From: Phorcus lineatus | Lineage: Eukaryota; Mollusca; Gastropoda; Trochida; Trochidae | Length of the DNA stretch: 64,000 nucleotides | Reading direction: 5' to 3' | NCBI GenBank assembly: GCA_921293015.1 | Contig: OV121088.1 | Span: forward strand, 2,852,001-2,916,000 | The notes under the pieces: model-generated | Databases searched by the model: none | Told to the model about the DNA's origin: nothing | Seen by the model: only the letters and a program-made list of their open reading frames with translations | Made by a program: the position numbers and the translations under genes | In this document: one piece after another, positions 53,901-61,054 of the stretch | How the letters are laid out: each line of letters starts with the position of its first letter | How positions within the stretch are numbered: the first letter of the stretch is position 1

Positions 53901-56900
53901 GATTATCAGCCGTTAAAAGACTAATGTGACCAATATAGGCAGCATTTTAAACGGATTTAAATTACAAAAACCTAACGTAAACAAAAACATCACTGTTTCT
54001 GTCATGAGATTTTCCCCAAGTAACCTCTTCCTTATTTGGAAACATTCGTCACGTGAGATAAGAATTGACCAATCAGCGACCAGTTACGTCATCGGGATTT
54101 TCCCTCGATTGCCAAAGATTGGATGGATGTTTTTGTGTAATCCTAAAATTCGTGTTTAAAACTATCGTCTTTCAGACGAAGTTTTAAATTAAACTTTTGC
54201 TGATAGACACGAAAATGACCCCTATTTTCGTCTTAAATGTCTTCTTACAAAGATCAGCCCGCTGTCGCGTGCTTCTCTCATATATAGGGCGCCGAAGGCG
54301 CGTGAACTGCTTTCAGACGCGCCACAGGCGCGTGCTTTCATAAACATACACCGCGAGAATCTTTTGGTGAGGGATTCTAAAGGTGCTCCAAGGTTGTTTG
54401 TAGAAAAACAACATGATCACTGTTCAATATTCCACAACTAGTAGGCCTATCCTTAACTACCCTTTCCCTTTGGCGGGGGATATAGCTGACTCTGTCTGCT
54501 TGTCTCTTTGGGAGTGAGCAGATGAGCAACTGTGTGGGAGTCGCAGGAGTAATTAAGAGGGGTCAATATTTTTGTTTACACCCTTTGGGAAGTAATTTCC
54601 TTTGTTATATGCCATAACACCATTGGGCAGGTTGGTTTCATAAACGTTATGAGTAAGTAGATAAGTTGGGGTGTAACTTGTTTTTTTAACAACATTTCAG
54701 TTACTAAACACCTGTTTCGGTTATGAGATGTTCAATGTGAACAAACAAATGGACTTGTTAAATTTAGAAATTTCAGATACCTAGAATTGTAAGGTTTACA
54801 AAGAGCGTAAGTGGGATTCGAACCTGGGACCTCTCCGTTGACTAGTCACGACTCTACCACTTGAGCTAACGAGGATCCATGTCAGCTGAGGTACTTAGGA
54901 GATAAACATACTGTGTTTGGAAATCAGAGGCATATAACGGAATTATAATAGCTCTTAATTTAATTTAGAGTCGAACGCGTAGCGTGAGGCTCTAAATGGA
55001 AAATTTAGAGCTATTATAATTCCGTTATATGCCTCTGATTTGCAAACACAGTATGTTTATCTCCATTCTACCATAACAACGATTTAAATTTGAACTATAT
55101 TATTTCGCGTTTGCTTGATTGTGCTGTGTCGTCGATGCCCGTGAACGATTTCCACGGACTGACTTTCATACAAAGATGACGTACTTTGGAATCTCGAATA
55201 ACGTTACTTGAAGTAAGCCTCGGACATTACCGACAATTTCCTAATGCTTTCAAGGGAGCTTACTCTATTCAGTGCACGTTAGTATTTCTCGACCAGCGTC
55301 AGCGTTCGGAATAATTTCTGCAATATTTTGATTGTTTAAGTCGGTATTAAGACATTGATCTTTTGAATAAAGTTATGAGGTGAGTGCAATTTTAATTTTT
55401 ATGAATTTAGGGTGATATATTTTCCGTCTCTGTTTCAAACCATCACCAGCCTAGCCCTAACGCCGGCGCCGTGTTGTTGAATGCCTGCCTTCGTGAACTG
55501 TCGGGTTTCGCCGTGTTTGACCGCGTTACGAAGTTGCATACGTTTATTAAATTGGATTTTCTTATAATTGTGAAATGTTAATCACTATAATGTTATCTTT
55601 TGTAAAAAGGTCCGGCGGACAAGTACTTAGAGACAATATTGATGCTAGGCAACGAGTGAATTCTTGCGCGTTAGACGAAGTAAACAGAAGACTGTATAAC
55701 CAGATTATACACCCTCTAATTTTTCACAGCAGCCAATCAGAATTGGGTATTTTGCACAGTTATGGTAGAATTTTTGTTTTGTTATGTCTACACTGATTTC
55801 CCCCTATATATATTTATAGGTAAGGGTGCGCGGTATTATCGGTATATCGTTTTATTGCTATACAGGAACAACACAATACGTACCGGTACACTGTTCTGAA
55901 AACATCCAATATCGGAAGTTTTAAAATTTACAATTTCCATGTTAAATTGCAGAGAAAGGTAACAAGAAAAAACGTGATTTTACCAAAAGTTGTAAACAAT
56001 TTGTGAACTCGCCAGGTAAAAATAGCACAGACATGTTAAAAGTCTGAAACCAATCACTGAGTTATGTTACTTTACAAAACGGTGGCCAGCATGGAGCATT
56101 GATCACTGACCTAATTACTGCTATTTAGTCAAGAGAGCATGCAAAACATTAGATATGAAAAGTACCAATATATTGCAATACGTATTGCAATACGCTTTTC
56201 TGTATCGAAATATGAAAATGAGGAGCGATACCCATCCTTATTTATAGGTAATAGGTTTTGTAATTTTCCGATGTAAAGGATATAGTTTTGAGCTTTAAAA
56301 TCTAAATCAGGCGTGTTTTGTATTCTATATTCTATATACATTTGATTCTATTGGGCTTGTTCGGTCAGAAAACATCAAACCACAAAGTGTAAAAGTATCA
56401 CATTTTTAAATTCATTAGATATAAATAATTTAGTTTACAATTATGTTGGGAGTTTTCCGCGGAAGTGAAGGCCAAATAATGACCCGATTGCCTCGCGTTA
56501 TGGCAATAAACTCGGCTCGGGCTAAGCCCTCGCGAGTTTATTTGCCATAACCGCTTGGCACCGGGTCATATATTTACAATACTCTGCCATAACTCAGTTG
56601 ATACTAAAGCCATAAATTGGTCTCATTTGAAATAAATGACAAGAAAGGTATGATCGAAGTGATTCATTTTCAGTCATTAACGGGTTAAATTTTCGATAAT
56701 GTAACTATATCTCGCCTTGGCATTTTCTCAGGAAAATGTGTTCATAGATCACTTGCCCTTGACTTGAATATTAGCCAAGGAAACGGTTATATCTTAAAAC
56801 ATATTTGGCCTTGCAACTAGAAAATTTAAGCTCTTTCTTCAGAATGTAAAATGTTTCAAGTCACATCTTCTTTAAATGTTTGCAGTCATAGAGCATCAGC

Positions 56901-59900
56901 AAAATATAATGTTTTGGGACACGGAGGTTCCAGTCAGGTAATTCCATCATACCATGGCAAGAAATTTTCAGATGAAAGTTTCAGGAGTGATATAGGGAGA
57001 AATCATCCTGCTACATCAGCATATTTGTCTCTGCCTTGCTCCATCATATAACCTGATAACCTTGTCCTAAAACGCTTGTATCGCTAATAATTAAAGCGAT
57101 TGAAATGACTCGTATTTAGCAATAGCGGCACAACCCGGATGAGACTTCTAACAATTGTCAATGTATGTTATATATAGCCATGAGTAACCAGCCGTAAGCG
57201 ATACAAGCGTTTTAGGCCGAAGGATATCAGGGTATATGATGGAGCTGGGTGGAAACAAATGCGCTGATGTAGCAGGATGAGGGAGAAATATGGATATGAA
57301 TATGTATATAACACTCCTCGTATCTTGGCAACCACGGAAATGTGTGATTATTATGTCATGAAGAATTGCACCTGGTTGTAGTAACACATTTTGTTGAGGT
57401 AAAGGTATTTTTTAAAAGTATTTTTAAAGGTTTCAAGAAAAGGTCCTGTTTTAAAACTTATGCATTTAATTTTATCATTTGTATATCTCTACAGCAGGTT
57501 GATGATGATGATGATGATGGAGTGGAACAAGACCCAGATACCTACTGGGCAGCCATTCATTACCTTGGTCACAACACAGCCAAGGCAACAGAGTAAGTTT
57601 CTTGTGATAATATCAGTGCATTGAATTTTTATATACCTCAAAGACCTCATATATAAGTCGACCCCCCTCCTCAACCCCTCAATTTCTGGTATAATAAATT
57701 CAACTTATACACTGTAATATACAGTATTTCATTTTTTAAGTTTTCTAGTTAAATTGAAAAAAAATAACACTTTCAGGCTGGCTTCTTTCCAGCTTGTTTC
57801 ATTGAATGATTATAGAAATGAATTCTCCCATGAATTTCATGATTATGTAAATTTGAAGAATAACTGATGAATCGTAAGCAGATACTGAAGTTCTTAACTG
57901 TGTTATTAATTGTTCACTATTATCAAAAGATTTCTCTTTACATCTATATGATCGCTTTCATACAGATAAAAGACTTGACGGTAATTTCACAATAATATTA
58001 TTTTCAGAATAATTCAAACCCTCGCCGAGGATGGTGTGTATTTAGTACGAGATAGTACTAGTCTTAATGGAGATGTGAGTATGACCTATGACCTTTGACC
58101 TTTGACTTTGTATATAGTGAAGCCGCTAATAGCTGAAAATTTTTACCAAGCGGCGCTAAACAATAACTCACTCTATATATAGTGTTTAAAAATTCACTTA
58201 TTGACGTGTCTTTAACTTTTCATTTGCTGAATAGAAAATATTTCGGCAAAGAATGTTAATTAGATATCACATTCTTTACAAATTTCAAAATTCTATCATT
58301 TTTATGAAATTTTTTAAATACTTATCATTTGAATTTGAATTTTTATCCTCAGAAAGTTCTGGTTGTCTTTGCTGAAGATTCGCCTAGGAAATTTAAGATA
58401 GAATGGAAGGTATGTAACTATGTTAGAAAATGATTTATTCCTATTGCTTTGCATATTTCTCAATCCAGGTGAGCTAACTTGAATGTCCTTTTTTCAATTT
58501 AAGTCCTACAATAATGACTTACGGAGGTATAATATAACAGATATAATCTAATTCAACTAACTGTAGTTACTTTTTTTCACTAAAGAACAACATCACCGAC
58601 TTCACAAGGTATAATATCACAGTCAGTAATAGGGAGCACTGTTATCAGCCGCGGCAGTCTGGATGCTTGTAAACACGATCTCATATGAACTTTTACACTC
58701 AAAGTCTTCAAATTTGGCTTACAGTTGTAGATAACAAAATTTCAAAACATTGAGCTGACCTTGACTTTGTTTTCAAGATCAGCACAACACATTCACAACT
58801 TTTGTTGACACGATATCCCATGAATCTTTAGACCCTTAGTCTTAGTATTTGGTGACAGCCTACATTTGGAAATTAAGCAGACTCCACTTAATAATAGAGG
58901 CTGTGATCTTATTTCAAGGTCACCCCAGTTCTTTGCCTGATTTACAAGTTCTTGTTTTTTCAATAGTTCTTGAACAACAATTGCCTTTAAATTTTGTGAC
59001 CGCTTCTATTTTTCCGAATTTTCCCGCGCCGCCAGATATATAACGTGGGTATGGCTAGTAATAAATTCTTTGATAATCGCCTTACCGCAACATATGTCGC
59101 ATCGTTTCCACACGTTTTATTTTGATGCAAATATGGGCAAATTACACATGAAAATGAAGGTATTTATTTCTGCTTTACGATGATATGTAAATAACAAATA
59201 TGTACCACTTGGTTTGGAATATATAAAGTTTGCAAAGATGGTACCCTCGGGTATTTTAGAACAGATTTTGATGATTGTGACATCACTAACCGCTCCTTTA
59301 TTGTCTAATTGTAATTTGCAAATTTTATATAGAATTGAAGACGATCCTTTCCTCTTTATTGTGATATAAAAAAGATGATAATGCGCTCTGCCGTTAAATG
59401 AATAGGAAGTGTAAAAAGCAGTTGAAAATAAATCGCTTCTCGGTAAACAAAATGTGAATAGAGAAATTGCCTGTTTGTGCGATGCGCGCCGGGTTCTTTC
59501 TGATTTTCTTGTACATACCAATTTTATATGGCAATAAAGATCATCCTTTTCTCTATATTTTGATATATGAAATTGCAATATTTACAGAGAAGTTTATGTG
59601 ATATAAATAGCGAGAAAATGGTAAAAACGTAAAGAATAAACAAAAGTCACAATTTTGCGGAACTTGCTGTATCTTTATTCTATATGGTGTATATAATTTT
59701 TTTATATCAAATCAAAGACAATTATTCCTTCTTTATCACGAGGTAATCAATTTCCTAGCTGTTGAGAAGATATGAGCGAAAGAAAGGCACATGTCAAAAT
59801 CGCTGTTCAGATTAAATGATTTGAATCGAGAAATAAGTTTTTTGTGCGCCGCTTGCTGTGTCTTTATTCATTTTTGCGCATGTACACATTTTACATGGAA

Positions 59901-61054
59901 AGAAAGACAATCTTTCTCTCTGTCTTATGATATAACAATTGTCAAAATAAGTTGACCACATCATGTACAAATTGGTGTGACAAAATGGTGTAAAACTAAA
60001 AATATGTAAAAATCACCTTTTTTGCGGCACATGCTGTATCTTCAATTCGGGTAGCGTAGTTATGTATTTTATATTGAATTAAAGACAATTTTCTGCTCTT
60101 TCAAATGATCCCACCTATATTGAAATCAAGGGTAAAGAACGTAGGGCGTGCGATAGGAAGGCGTGCATAGGGTCAAAATGCACGCGTTTCGGTAAACGAT
60201 AGCACGCGCGGGTCGGTAAGCTCGTGCGAGAGGGTAGAAAGTGCCTACAGGCTATTAGCACGTGCGGTGGGGAGTGGGGGAAAATTGAGTGATTTTAGCG
60301 CTTATTTTCAGTATGATAAACATTATCAATGTTCGCATTACTTTCGGAACATGTTTGCGCATTATTTAGAACACCAACGAAACAAAACACGGTAGCTTAG
60401 CGACAGCCGGAACGAAAATACAAGCGTTGAACTGAGACTAATGCTGGGCAATTATTTTCCGTCCTTCGCTACTGAGACCCGCGACGATAATTAGTTAGCG
60501 TGAGAATAATAGAGTGTGCTACTCGCATCTCCCTAAGGGGACTTGCGGGCAAAGCTAATTTCATCCCGGAATATTCCGGGACCAGCATCTCAAGGGTTAA
60601 CATATCCTGTGGTCAGTTGGCTGATAATGGCCAGTAGTTAAACTGAGAGTCATCTATGTATGGTATGCAAATAACACAACCAGTGAAGTGATAAGGAAAT
60701 ATCATTTTCCAAATATCAATCATACACAATATCAAGCAATACAACACGTACAGTGGTCAGTTTTTCAACAAACTTATATTGAAAATCCTACAAGCAAATA
60801 TTTACCGTTACAAAAGTCCCTAATTGTTATTTTATTCGTCCAAATAGTTATTTCTTCCAAATCCACAGTTTAAAACCTTATTTCCTCCTTTGCAGGATGA
60901 GCAGTTATTCCTGAACAGTCGGAAGGATGTTTGTCGACCTAGTCTTCAAGAACTTCTACATTTTTATTATGAAAATAATCTTCCCAACTATAAAGTTTGC
61001 CTAACAACACCATACAAGCTTCATCCAAAGTTTAAAGAAAGCATGCTTAAATAG
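38847..61054 (+). CDS. SH3BP2: SH3 domain-binding protein 2 (3BP2) orthologue, 12 exons identified
   Basis: Twelve exons, all with GT-AG sites and matching phases: 38847-38936, 39713-39815, 44556-44673, 45622-45808, 46793-46876, 47534-47604, 50707-50732, 51730-51805, 57495-57592, 58008-58074, 58353-58409 and 60896-61054. They encode about 378 residues (human 3BP2 has 561). Order: PH domain, acidic Tyr-rich linker, short Pro-rich segment, tankyrase-type RGDPDGAS motif, acidic stretch, SH2 domain, stop. 3BP2 is a cytoplasmic adaptor that links tyrosine-kinase signalling to partners through PH, SH3-binding and SH2 contacts. Human-like landmarks include WP before the third PH strand, SLYGYNK, FSASSE and KVLVVF in SH2. 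The start codon exon is missing from this reading. Introns are large and loaded with transposons. Confidence 0.88.
39713..39815 (+). CDS. SH3BP2: SH3BP2 exon: PH domain middle
   Basis: Encodes (W)PQVFVVICDSCIYYYRNE and PSGSFSLYGYN, closely following human 3BP2 (WPLRFVII...CVYYF, GAFSLSGYN). Donor AA/gttagt, phase 2. Confidence 0.88.
39816..40233. other. intron, no feature
   Basis: AT-rich with several GAAATTCTTTTG-like oligomers (39930-40020); otherwise nothing. Confidence 0.5.
40238..44139 (-). mobile_element. piggyBac element carrying a transposase (copy B)
   Basis: 3.9 kb between TTAA 40234-40237 and TTAA 44140-44143. The left end CCCTCAAGTTGC (then ATTATTTTGACCAGTTTTACCCC-type text and GGCTGAATTTTCCAGC) equals the right end of copy A. 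The right end ATTTCATCCCGGACCATTCCG...GATGG corresponds to the right end of copy C. Subterminal repeats lie at 43120-43320 (GGACAATTTCTAACTTTCGGAC) and 43785-43985 (three ~72-bp units with CCTG-TGGCGG-GCCCG-CG). The transposase is on the minus strand. It sits in an SH3BP2 intron. Confidence 0.88.
40990..42941 (-). pseudogene. piggyBac transposase (one frameshift, two late stops)
   Basis: ATG at 42941-42939. The N-terminus is acidic with a Ser/Asp repeat. The DDE_Tnp_1_7 core retains all three catalytic aspartates: MLCDSTNGY, HVFMDNFYSS and MGGVDRADQML. The frame shifts near 41820 (GFEGK then LRGNRKGIPDK). The C-terminal Cys-rich finger (RTCVVC ... YECSDCNVALC ... PCFRIYH) continues to about 41070 through two TGA codons in the same frame near 41180 and 41140. 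Length and order match autonomous piggyBac transposases, which cut and paste at TTAA. This copy is dead but recent. Confidence 0.87.
44144..44555. other. intron, no feature
   Basis: AT-rich and ends with acceptor TTTCTCCAG. Confidence 0.5.
44556..44673 (+). CDS. SH3BP2: SH3BP2 exon: end of PH domain
   Basis: Encodes IERATDVPHTEAPWAFRII and KTYLFSASSEVEMK; human 3BP2 has PFKIIH...TWFFSASSEEERK. Donor AAA/gtgagc, phase 0. The C-terminal PH helix Trp is in the next exon (EWMKRIKKEM). Confidence 0.9.
44695..44960 (+). mobile_element. tRNA-derived SINE
   Basis: A degenerate box B-like GTTTGATTCC near 44750, then the shared body CCCAATGCATAACCACAAT and tail ATATAAGTGAAATACTCTTGAAAG...CACCTCACCTCAC. 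It begins within ~30 bp of the exon donor. Confidence 0.7.
45420..45545. repeat. imperfect foldback with GC hairpin tip
   Basis: Centred on CCCTCGCTTTCGCTCGGG with AGTATATAT/AAATACTATA flanks and repeats of GACACT-TG. It recalls the foldbacks at 21.5, 54.9 and 56.5 kb. The arms are imperfect. Confidence 0.45.
45622..45808 (+). CDS. SH3BP2: SH3BP2 exon: PH helix and tyrosine-rich acidic linker
   Basis: EWMKRIKKEMKLANNQ completes the PH domain. Next come an acidic DDSDD and tyrosines in GYHTYQEIE and KIYDDPDD. The YDDP context looks like a phosphotyrosine docking site for SH2 proteins (inference). Acceptor TTTACTCAG, donor GATT/gtgagt, phase 1. Local GC content is well above the intron. Confidence 0.87.
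45809..46792. other. intron, no feature
   Basis: AT-rich, with several ATTGCAATA words around 46280-46650 but no defined repeat borders. Confidence 0.5.
46793..46876 (+). CDS. SH3BP2: SH3BP2 exon: acidic/Tyr and proline-rich segment
   Basis: Encodes (Y)SDDDDIYAIREPVAPPVPAQ followed by KGGRTRG. The acidic DIYAI motif and APPVP proline stretch stand where vertebrate 3BP2 has its tyrosine motifs and SH3-binding prolines. Phase 1 at both ends. Confidence 0.82.
46877..47533. other. intron, no feature
   Basis: AT-rich; ends in acceptor CTTGTCAG. Confidence 0.5.
47534..47604 (+). CDS. SH3BP2: SH3BP2 exon: short linker
   Basis: 71 bp entering in phase 1, encoding ATMHTPRVKQLTSELNLKLD and LSKQ, leaving in phase 0 at CAG/gtagga. 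No homologous motif is known to me; support is the splice sites and frame continuity. Confidence 0.6.
48048..48956. repeat. tandem repeat, ~145-bp unit x ~5, within a bounded element
   Basis: Units at about 48160, 48305, 48450, 48597 and 48742, each with AGGTCTAGAGAGCTGAA, GACTCCTTGG, TAGGTTTGGTGACCCC and GACCCCAAATGGG. The block starts with AGCTCATCAG plus a TCCGTCCATCCGTCC leader and ends with the inverted CTGATGAGCT, suggesting a single mobile unit that carries the array. Confidence 0.75.
48957..50706. other. intron, no gene
   Basis: AT-rich; 49926-49964 is flanked by plausible splice signals but encodes nothing in frame. Confidence 0.45.
50707..50732 (+). CDS. SH3BP2: SH3BP2 micro-exon
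   Basis: 26 bp between TCTGCAG and AG/gtgggt, encoding EHAVKEPQ plus the first two bases of Arg. It is needed to bring the preceding exon (phase 0) into register with 51730 (phase 2). PQR precedes the tankyrase motif, as QR precedes it in human. Confidence 0.62.
50840..51150 (+). mobile_element. tRNA-derived SINE, full length
   Basis: The head has box A-like GTGGTTAGCGTGCTC and box B-like GGATCAAATCC (near 50897). The body has CCGCAATGCATAGCCACAAT. The tail has ATTTAAGTGAAACACTCTTGAAAG and ends CACCTCACC. The same body recurs at 16562 and 44695. Confidence 0.8.
51730..51805 (+). CDS. SH3BP2: SH3BP2 exon: tankyrase-binding-type motif
   Basis: Encodes (R)KRRGDPDGASIKSEHKEVY then TDAASS. R-G-D-P-D-G-A-S matches the tankyrase recognition pattern RxxPDG. 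Human 3BP2 has RSPPDGQS at the corresponding place between the linker and SH2, the cherubism hotspot. In vertebrates tankyrase ADP-ribosylates 3BP2 there and marks it for degradation. Phase 2 in, phase 0 out. Confidence 0.85.
52130..52860. repeat. tandem repeat, ~150-bp unit x 4-5, GTCCG leader
   Basis: Leader GGCGGGGGATAT then TCCGTCCGTCCGTTCGTCC. Units start with TTTCCGGA-CACAACTCCAAAA at about 52207, 52357, 52487, 52642 and 52795; the third is shortened by loss of the CATTTCCATGGAAACGTAAC part. A second GGCGGGGGATAT stands at 54473, probably the far end of the same element beyond the insertion at 52896. Confidence 0.75.
52896..54384. mobile_element. TIR transposon of unknown class inserted in the repeat
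   Basis: Perfect 20-bp inverted ends ACCTTTAGAATCCCTCACCA / TGGTGAGGGATTCTAAAGGT, 1.49 kb apart. No target duplication is evident and no transposase recognised, so it is a non-autonomous DNA transposon. Near the right end are GCGCC/GGCGCG mini-hairpins (54280-54340). Confidence 0.75.
54803..54876 (-). repeat. tRNA-like sequence (SINE head or tRNA pseudogene)
   Basis: The minus strand reads GTTAGCTCAAGTGGTAGAG (D-arm/box A) and GGTTCGAATCC (T-loop/box B) at normal spacing. The acceptor and T stems do not pair well, so a working tRNA is unlikely. Confidence 0.5.
54898..55064. repeat. foldback palindrome, 66-bp arms
   Basis: GGAGATAAACATACTGTGTT...ATAACGGAATTATAATAGCT is mirrored almost perfectly to 55064. 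The tip contains a second small hairpin (TTTAGAG...CTCTAAA) with ACGCGTAGCG inside. Confidence 0.8.
55065..55349. other. intron, no gene
   Basis: Nothing recognised. Confidence 0.45.
55350..55771 (+). repeat. dispersed repeat, copy 2 (uninterrupted)
   Basis: Paralogue of 18225-18746 without the hairpin insert. Here a 73-codon frame is open (LRDNIDARQRVNSCALDEVN...) that is interrupted in the other copy, so coding is not supported by conservation. Confidence 0.7.
55821..56240. mobile_element. hAT-type MITE, copy 2
   Basis: 420 bp with inverted ends TAAGGGTGCG / CCCATCCTTA and a perfect 8-bp duplication TTTATAGG (55813-55820, 56241-56248). Inverted full-length match to 30755-31176. Confidence 0.88.
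56479..56569. repeat. foldback palindrome, ~36-bp arms
   Basis: ATGACCCGATTGCC...GGCAATAAACTCG pairs with CGAGTTTATTTGCC...CACCGGGTCAT; the tip CTCGGGCTAAGCCCTCG is itself a hairpin. Confidence 0.78.
57004..57279. repeat. inverted repeat, ~80-bp arms
   Basis: CATCCTGCTACATCAGC...CTAAAACGCTTGTATCGCT (57004-57085) is mirrored by AGCGATACAAGCGTTTTAG...GCTGATGTAGCAGGATG (about 57197-57279) around a 110-bp spacer. It lies ~215 bp upstream of the next SH3BP2 exon. Confidence 0.78.
57495..57592 (+). CDS. SH3BP2: SH3BP2 exon: poly-Asp and start of SH2
   Basis: Starts with QVDDDDDDGVEQDPD, in which the Asp run is coded mostly by a GAT microsatellite, then TYWAAIHYLGHNTAKATE, the first SH2 helix region. 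Acceptor CTCTACAG, donor GA/gtaagt, phase 2. Human 3BP2 also has an acidic DDSDEDYE stretch before SH2. Confidence 0.87.
57593..58007. other. intron, no feature
   Basis: AT-rich. Confidence 0.5.
58008..58074 (+). CDS. SH3BP2: SH3BP2 exon: SH2 core with FLVR arginine
   Basis: Encodes IIQTLAEDGVYLVRDSTSLN; YLVRDS is the FLVR motif whose Arg binds phosphotyrosine (human YCIRNS). Donor GAT/gtgagt, phase 0. Confidence 0.92.
58353..58409 (+). CDS. SH3BP2: SH3BP2 exon: SH2 central strands
   Basis: 57 bp, KVLVVFAEDSPRKFKIEWK; human has KVLVVWDE...NYRIFE. Phase 0 on both sides, donor AAG/gtatgt. Confidence 0.92.
58991..60596. mobile_element. non-autonomous piggyBac-like element (copy C)
   Basis: The right end CCCGGAATATTCCGGGACCAGCATCTCAAGGG is followed by TTAA (60597-60600). 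The left end keeps TTTTCCGAATTTTCCCGCGCC but lacks about the outer 20 bases; a TTAA at 58987 may be chance. Over most of its length it is the inverse of copy A (for example 60310-60595 against 12350-12640 and 59390-59660 against 12690-12960). GC-rich text at 60140-60270 (GCACGCG, GTGCG words) is not in copy A. Confidence 0.83.
60896..61054 (+). CDS. SH3BP2: SH3BP2 last coding exon: end of SH2 and stop
   Basis: Acceptor TTTCCTCCTTTGCAG. Encodes DEQLFLNSRKDVCRPSLQEL, LHFYYENNLPNYKVCLTTPY and a short basic tail KLHPKFKESMLK, then TAG at 61052-61054. LxxYY...LP...LxxPY is the classic SH2 C-terminus, and like human 3BP2 the protein ends soon after SH2. Confidence 0.9.
   Translation, partial: DEQLFLNSRKDVCRPSLQELLHFYYENNLPNYKVCLTTPYKLHPKFKESMLK

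Noticed and set aside
54803-54876. Functional tRNA gene on the minus strand
   Set aside because: Boxes A and B are good, but the T stem has only two pairs and the acceptor stem does not pair, so it is listed only as tRNA-like.
55575-55796. 73-codon open frame in the dispersed repeat at 55 kb
   Set aside because: The paralogous copy at 18.5 kb has stops throughout the same frame, so there is no sign of selection for coding.
56886-56937. Possible SH3BP2 exon (HRASAKYNVLGHGGSSQ) with acceptor TTTGCAG and donor CAG/gtaatt
   Set aside because: It needs an upstream exon ending in phase 2, while 51805 ends in phase 0; read in phase 0 it hits TAG at once. Not supported without transcripts.
58985-58990. 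TTAA at 58987-58990 as the left target site of piggyBac copy C
   Set aside because: The terminal CCCT... bases of that end are missing, so the TTAA may be coincidental.
59117-59578. 153-codon open frame on the minus strand
   Set aside because: It lies inside the non-autonomous piggyBac copy C, and the same stretch in copy A is not open. No protein-like features.
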